The notes under the pieces are model-generated. The model was not told the origin of the DNA and did not search any database. It worked only from the letters and a program-made list of their open reading frames with translations. A stretch of 8,486 nt of DNA. Source: Acidobacteriaceae bacterium. GTDB lineage: Bacteria > Acidobacteriota > Terriglobia > Terriglobales > Acidobacteriaceae. Positions 5,714 to 8,486 of this stretch are shown here, piece after piece; within the stretch, counting starts at the first letter, position 1, and each line of letters opens with the position of its first letter. The stretch is taken from positions 1-8,486 of the forward strand of contig PMXH01000285.1 in NCBI GenBank assembly GCA_003165855.1, written 5' to 3'. Both the position numbers and the translations under genes were made by a program.

Positions 5714-6835
5714 CTATTGGCCGGTTTGGCAGACGGTGGTGAACGGGAAACCTTGGAAACTCCACCAATTGTTCACGGACGTGGAAGGGGTCTGCCCAAA
5801 GTATTTCAAGAAGACCAGATCCTGTACGTGATAGGAGTAACCGCCCAGGGTGTAGATGTGATCGCCGTAGTCCGCTTCGCCTTCCAGCGGGTCGCCGTCT
5901 TCCAGAATGCCGCCACAAGCGCCCTGCGTGTTGTCGATGTACGGGTCGTCGATCCACTCGCCTACTTCGTGAGACAACGCCGAAACGTCGGACGAGAATA
6001 CTTCGCGGGTCGTCGATTGTCCCATGAACGAGAACTGGGAGTAGGTCTGCGGAGAAGACGCGCTGCCGTATGCGTCGTGGAAGCCGCCGATGCAGCATCC
6101 GCCGAAATTGCTCGTCTCCGAAAGATAGACGTTATAGGTGATGAAAATCGCAAGGGAACTGGGCGTGATCTGCGGGTAGTGCTTAATCCAGGTCGGCGCC
6201 TCGGTGGTGAACCAGTTAAAGCTCACGATTCCAAGCGTTCCCGCAGGACCATAGGACGACGTACCGGTCGTTCCATCGGCCGCAGGTACCTTAACCGTAA
6301 GCGTCGGCAACACCGTCGGCGTTCCAAGAATCAGATGGTAGTCGGTGTTGGTCATTACGTCGGTCCAGAAGTTGCCGCGCTGAAAGGCATCTTCATACTG
6401 GGTTGTGCCGATATCGGTGCCGCCCTGCACGTAGTCGACGCTGCTCTGGAAGATCGGCGAAGCTATCGTCTGATTGACCGCGGAGTCGCCGCTACCGATC
6501 GGCTTCGTAGGATCAAAGACTTTCGTCGTGGTGCCTTTGGTAAAGCCGAACTTTACCGGAATGATGTACACCGGAACCGTGGTGGTAGTGTTGGTGGCCG
6601 ACGGATCCGTGCCCACCATCACGAAGTGATTGGTCTTGCCCTGGTACACGAAAGTGCCGTTCCAGGTGGTCAGTGCTGTGGTTGGTACTGCATTCTGATC
6701 GAAGTGCGGAGTGGGGTGCTTGAACATAGGTTTTTGAGTGGACTGTTCCTGGGCGAAAGCGGCGGCGGCCAAGCTGGCTACCACCAGAAGCGCAGCAAAT
6801 GAGCTGAGCGCAGTAAATCGTTGCTTCATGTGCAT
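5714..6835 (-). CDS. Secreted protein with HExxE motif, putative metallopeptidase
   Basis: The 373-residue precursor has a Sec signal peptide (about 1-28, ending AAAFA before QEQ). Residues 288-296 are SHEVGEWID: His289, Glu290 and Glu293 resemble a zinc-peptidase helix in which the second His of HExxH is replaced by Glu. An acidic stretch with GDPLEGEADYGDH (314-326) follows and could supply a further ligand. Upstream lies a Cys-rich GGCCIGGFHDAYG (245-257). The order Cys/His patch, HExxE, DP, acidic patch recalls plant EXORDIUM/PHI-1-like proteins, which share HELAE plus a downstream acidic Cys motif; I offer that as a resemblance, not a proven relationship. The start at 6835 has AAGGAG 4 nt upstream; an ATG two codons later would have 10 nt spacing. 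It is probably monocistronic. Catalytic activity is unproven, but export is well supported. Confidence 0.85.
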   Translation of the reverse strand: MHMKQRFTALSSFAALLVVASLAAAAFAQEQSTQKPMFKHPTPHFDQNAVPTTALTTWNGTFVYQGKTNHFVMVGTDPSATNTTTTVPVYIIPVKFGFTKGTTTKVFDPTKPIGSGDSAVNQTIASPIFQSSVDYVQGGTDIGTTQYEDAFQRGNFWTDVMTNTDYHLILGTPTVLPTLTVKVPAADGTTGTSSYGPAGTLGIVSFNWFTTEAPTWIKHYPQITPSSLAIFITYNVYLSETSNFGGCCIGGFHDAYGSASSPQTYSQFSFMGQSTTREVFSSDVSALSHEVGEWIDDPYIDNTQGACGGILEDGDPLEGEADYGDHIYTLGGYSYHVQDLVFLKYFGQTPSTSVNNWWSFQGFPFTTVCQTGQ

Positions 6836-6839
6836 AGAT

Positions 6840-6845
6840 CTCCTT
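6840..6845 (-). promoter_or_regulatory. Ribosome-binding site of the HExxE protein gene
   Basis: On the minus strand AAGGAG lies 4 nt before the ATG at 6835 and 10 nt before the in-frame ATG at 6829. Either start yields the same mature protein, so the choice affects only two residues of the signal peptide. Confidence 0.75.
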
Positions 6846-6955
6846 AGAGTCGTTGACCGCAGTGTCTTTGATAACGTCAGCGCTTACAAGTCTTGAACCC
6901 ACAAAAGGCTTGAAGTTCCAGAGTCAATGGAAGCAGGGGACAACAAGATCGGATG

Positions 6956-6984
6956 ATTCTCTTCACATTGCCTTTGCGTGTCAA
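6956..6984 (-). promoter_or_regulatory. Candidate sigma70-type promoter for the HExxE protein gene
   Basis: On the minus strand a perfect TTGACA (complement of 6979-6984) is followed after 17 nt by GAGAAT (complement of 6956-6961), 4 of 6 to consensus. The predicted leader is about 113 nt. The -10 shares AGAAT with the candidate promoter of the S53 peptidase gene. Confidence 0.5.
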
Positions 6985-7101
6985 CTGTGAAAATTCCTGC
7001 ACTCCCTAACTTTCTTCTCATGCCTCACCGCAGAATCCCCTCGCTTTGGCCGTCCGCACAACCGCAAACTTTTAAACGCGAAATGAACCACAGCCGCACG
7101 C

Positions 7102-7875
7102 TCACTGCGCGCCGGACCGCTTATACTCGCTATATTTAACGATCTCTTTCACGTGCACTCCCCCGGTCTTAAATTGCAGAGTGTCATCCGACCGCGTGTA
7201 CGCGGGAAGCCAGTAGCGCCCATCCACTTCTTGGCGATACGTCACGAACGTGGGCCGCAAATCCTGCGGCTGCTTCTTCTTTACCCGCACTTGGTCCGGA
7301 CCACTCTTGCCGCACAGCTTCACGATCTGGAAATCCTGCGCGTCCACCCAGATCCGCCCTTCAAAATACCGTTTGCCTTTCTCTTCTTTTTTCTTCGGCT
7401 CCACGTGAAACTCGTACGTATCAAGGTCGTCAACATGCTGCTGCCCGGCATAAGTCAGGTTGTACTGCGGCAAATCCTCGCTCGTCAGCATGAGGGGCAT
7501 AAAGACGCGAATATCTTCCATGTCTTCCTGCGTGAGTTGAACCCCTCGCAACGACGGCTGCGCTGCGAACGTCACTTGCTCCACCCGCCTGCCTTTCTCG
7601 CCGTAGGAAACAGTTGTCACTTCATGAAACTCTCCCGTCACATCTTTCCCGTTCAGCGTCTGTACCAGCACATCCTGCTTGTAGGTGTAACGAAGCCGCG
7701 CTTCCTTCGCCGCCGCCTCGGCCACGCCCAACTTCTGGACCACTTCCTGCACGCTCATCGTCTTCGGTGCAGCGAGATCCAGCGGGCCGTTGCCCTCTTC
7801 GCAACTGGTCTGCCCCCACAACCCGGCAGGCAGCAAAAGAACATAAACATAGAAGAGAACCGTGTACCATTTCAT
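7102..7875 (-). CDS. Secreted LolA/LppX-like protein of unknown role
   Basis: The 257-residue precursor begins with a signal peptide (hydrophobic 4-20, likely cut near LWGQ). The mature part opens with a helical stretch (SVQEVVQKLGVAEAAAKEAR, 41-60). It then alternates short strands: RYTYKQDVLVQTL, YGEKGRRVEQVTF, TYEFHVEPKK, RYFEGRIWVDAQDFQIVKL, DGRYWLPAYTRSDD. The run of 'glycation-like' beta strands ending in a W-V-D...F-Q-I-V-K segment is typical of outer-membrane lipoprotein carrier-like and RseB-like folds, and I recall close relatives in Acidobacteria. Ligand and partner are unknown, and with no other Lol gene nearby a role in lipoprotein sorting should not be assumed. AAGGAGG 8 nt before the ATG at 7875 fixes this start, although the frame stays open to 7998. 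No clear terminator is seen after the stop. Confidence 0.82.
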   Translation of the reverse strand: MKWYTVLFYVYVLLLPAGLWGQTSCEEGNGPLDLAAPKTMSVQEVVQKLGVAEAAAKEARLRYTYKQDVLVQTLNGKDVTGEFHEVTTVSYGEKGRRVEQVTFAAQPSLRGVQLTQEDMEDIRVFMPLMLTSEDLPQYNLTYAGQQHVDDLDTYEFHVEPKKKEEKGKRYFEGRIWVDAQDFQIVKLCGKSGPDQVRVKKKQPQDLRPTFVTYRQEVDGRYWLPAYTRSDDTLQFKTGGVHVKEIVKYSEYKRSGAQ

Positions 7876-7883
7876 GCAGTGCG

Positions 7884-7890
7884 CCTCCTT
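7884..7890 (-). promoter_or_regulatory. Ribosome-binding site deciding the start of the LolA-like gene
   Basis: On the minus strand AAGGAGG precedes the ATG at 7875 by 8 nt. It supports this start over the upstream in-frame ATG at 7998, which would bury the signal peptide behind 41 residues. Confidence 0.88.
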
Positions 7891-7911
7891 GCCACCTCTC
7901 GCGCGCCGGAA

Positions 7912-7940
7912 ACCATACACCCCTGGTTCCGGGTGCGCAA
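7912..7940 (-). promoter_or_regulatory. Weak candidate promoter for the LolA-like gene
   Basis: On the minus strand TTGCGC (complement of 7935-7940) and TATGGT (complement of 7912-7917) are 17 nt apart. The match is poor (3 of 6 and 4 of 6). The spacer contains CACCC-N8-GGGTG (7918-7935), an inverted repeat that might be an operator. Low certainty. Confidence 0.25.
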
Positions 7941-7985
7941 GTCCTGCGACGATGCGCCCCTGCAGGTTCCAGAGTGCCAACCTTC

Positions 7986-7995
7986 CACATATGTG
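7986..7995. other. 10-bp palindrome CACATATGTG in a divergent intergenic region
   Basis: A perfect 10-bp palindrome lies between the divergent LolA-like and small secreted protein genes, about 110 bp from one start and 160 bp from the other. It could be a regulator-binding site. The symmetry does not extend beyond 10 bp, and chance cannot be excluded. Confidence 0.3.
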
Positions 7996-8155
7996 CAAAT
8001 CCTTGCTCCTGGCCTCTATCCGCCTGCCCTAACTCGAATCCCACCTGTTCCGGTTTGGTATGCGGATTGCCCTTACTACGGCGGAAGCCGCGCTGAGCGG
8101 ACTCCGCCAGTTCTTTCACACTGTAGGCAATTTCCCCCGGGATAGGATCAAAATT

Positions 8156-8464
8156 ATGAAGACCGCGATGTTCGCTCTTTGTTTTCTTTGTGCTACCGCA
8201 TGCTTCGGACAAGTTGCCAGCTCCATCAGCAGCACGGCCCAGCCCACCACTGTTCCCGATCATCCCCAGCACGCTTCCCAGCATGCCATGGCGCAGGAGT
8301 CCAGCCTCCTCGACTCGAATCCCTACAGCTATTCCCAGGGCGAGCGTCCGCTGGCGGAATTCGTCTCTGCCCCCGCGCGTGAGACTCCTCTCGGTGACAT
8401 CGCACGCGCTTACAAGAAAGAACACCCCGCCACTGCAAAAGCCGTCAAAGCGCTGGAACAGTAA
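8156..8464 (+). CDS. Small secreted protein of unknown function
   Basis: The 102-residue precursor has a signal peptide (about 1-19, MKTAMFALCFLCATACFGQ). No lipobox fits its cysteines, because a Leu, Val or Ile is lacking three positions before Cys16. The mature part is low in complexity at first (Ser, Thr, Gln, His rich, 21-50). It ends in a charged segment: PLGDIARAYKKEHPATAKAVKALEQ, 78-102, predicted helical. I recall similar short proteins with a PLGD(I/V)AR...Y(K/R)K tail in Acidobacteria, but no function is known to me. AGGA at 8144-8147, 8 nt before the ATG at 8156, supports this start; the frame stays open to 8060 but that would hide the signal peptide. Transcribed divergently from the LolA-like gene. 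No promoter of its own could be picked out. Confidence 0.72.
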   Translation: MKTAMFALCFLCATACFGQVASSISSTAQPTTVPDHPQHASQHAMAQESSLLDSNPYSYSQGERPLAEFVSAPARETPLGDIARAYKKEHPATAKAVKALEQ

Positions 8465-8486
8465 GTCCGTAATTTCTCAGCCTGTG

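Noticed and set aside
5717..6802. A 361-codon open frame on the plus strand opposite the HExxE gene
   Set aside because: Arg-rich with no domain or signal, while the minus strand carries a signal peptide, ribosome-binding site, promoter and terminator in the right places.
7153..8145. A 330-codon open frame on the plus strand opposite the LolA-like gene
   Set aside because: No plausible ribosome-binding site or domain. The minus-strand gene has AAGGAGG and a signal peptide.

Overview
The window reads as GC-rich chromosomal DNA, most likely from an Acidobacteriota (Terriglobia-like) bacterium. The pointers are two intergenic repeat types I associate with that phylum, and several secreted proteins that resemble acidobacterial families. 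These repeats are the GTCATCCTGAGCG...GCAGTCGAAGGATCC element near base 80 and the AGCCCCGAAGGGGC / CCCGGCAC...GTGCCGGG multi-hairpin element near base 1035. The assignment is from memory of sequence style, not from a search.

Layout. Bases 1-210 hold no gene, only a terminator-like hairpin, a 62-bp hairpin repeat and a short heptamer tandem repeat. A cytoplasmic esterase-like alpha/beta hydrolase gene (211-921, minus) is followed by a 285-bp divergent gap that carries the second repeat element. Next come two plus-strand genes joined by an ATGA overlap: a membrane-anchored TPR protein (1207-2364) and a ClC-type chloride transporter with C-terminal CBS domains (2361-4151). A 107-bp convergent gap holds a strong minus-strand terminator. 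Two minus-strand genes for secreted proteins follow: a sedolisin-type (S53) serine-carboxyl peptidase without the usual pro-domain (4259-5452), and a putative secreted metallopeptidase with an HExxE motif (5714-6835). Each has a leader of about 100 nt, a similar candidate promoter and an almost identical terminator. Last is a divergent pair: a secreted LolA-like protein of unknown role (7102-7875, minus) and a small secreted protein of unknown role (8156-8464, plus). All gaps between genes are shorter than 300 bp.

How the genes fit together. The TPR and ClC genes very probably form one translationally coupled unit. The two peptidase genes look like separately transcribed units under similar control, suggesting a degradative or envelope-directed secretome. 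I found no phage, transposase, CRISPR, toxin-antitoxin or defence genes, and no tRNA or rRNA. I do not see a convincing new multi-gene system. The least ordinary items are the HExxE secreted protein, the pro-domain-less sedolisin, the altered ClC filter motif coupled to a TPR partner, and the matching regulatory ends of the two peptidase genes.
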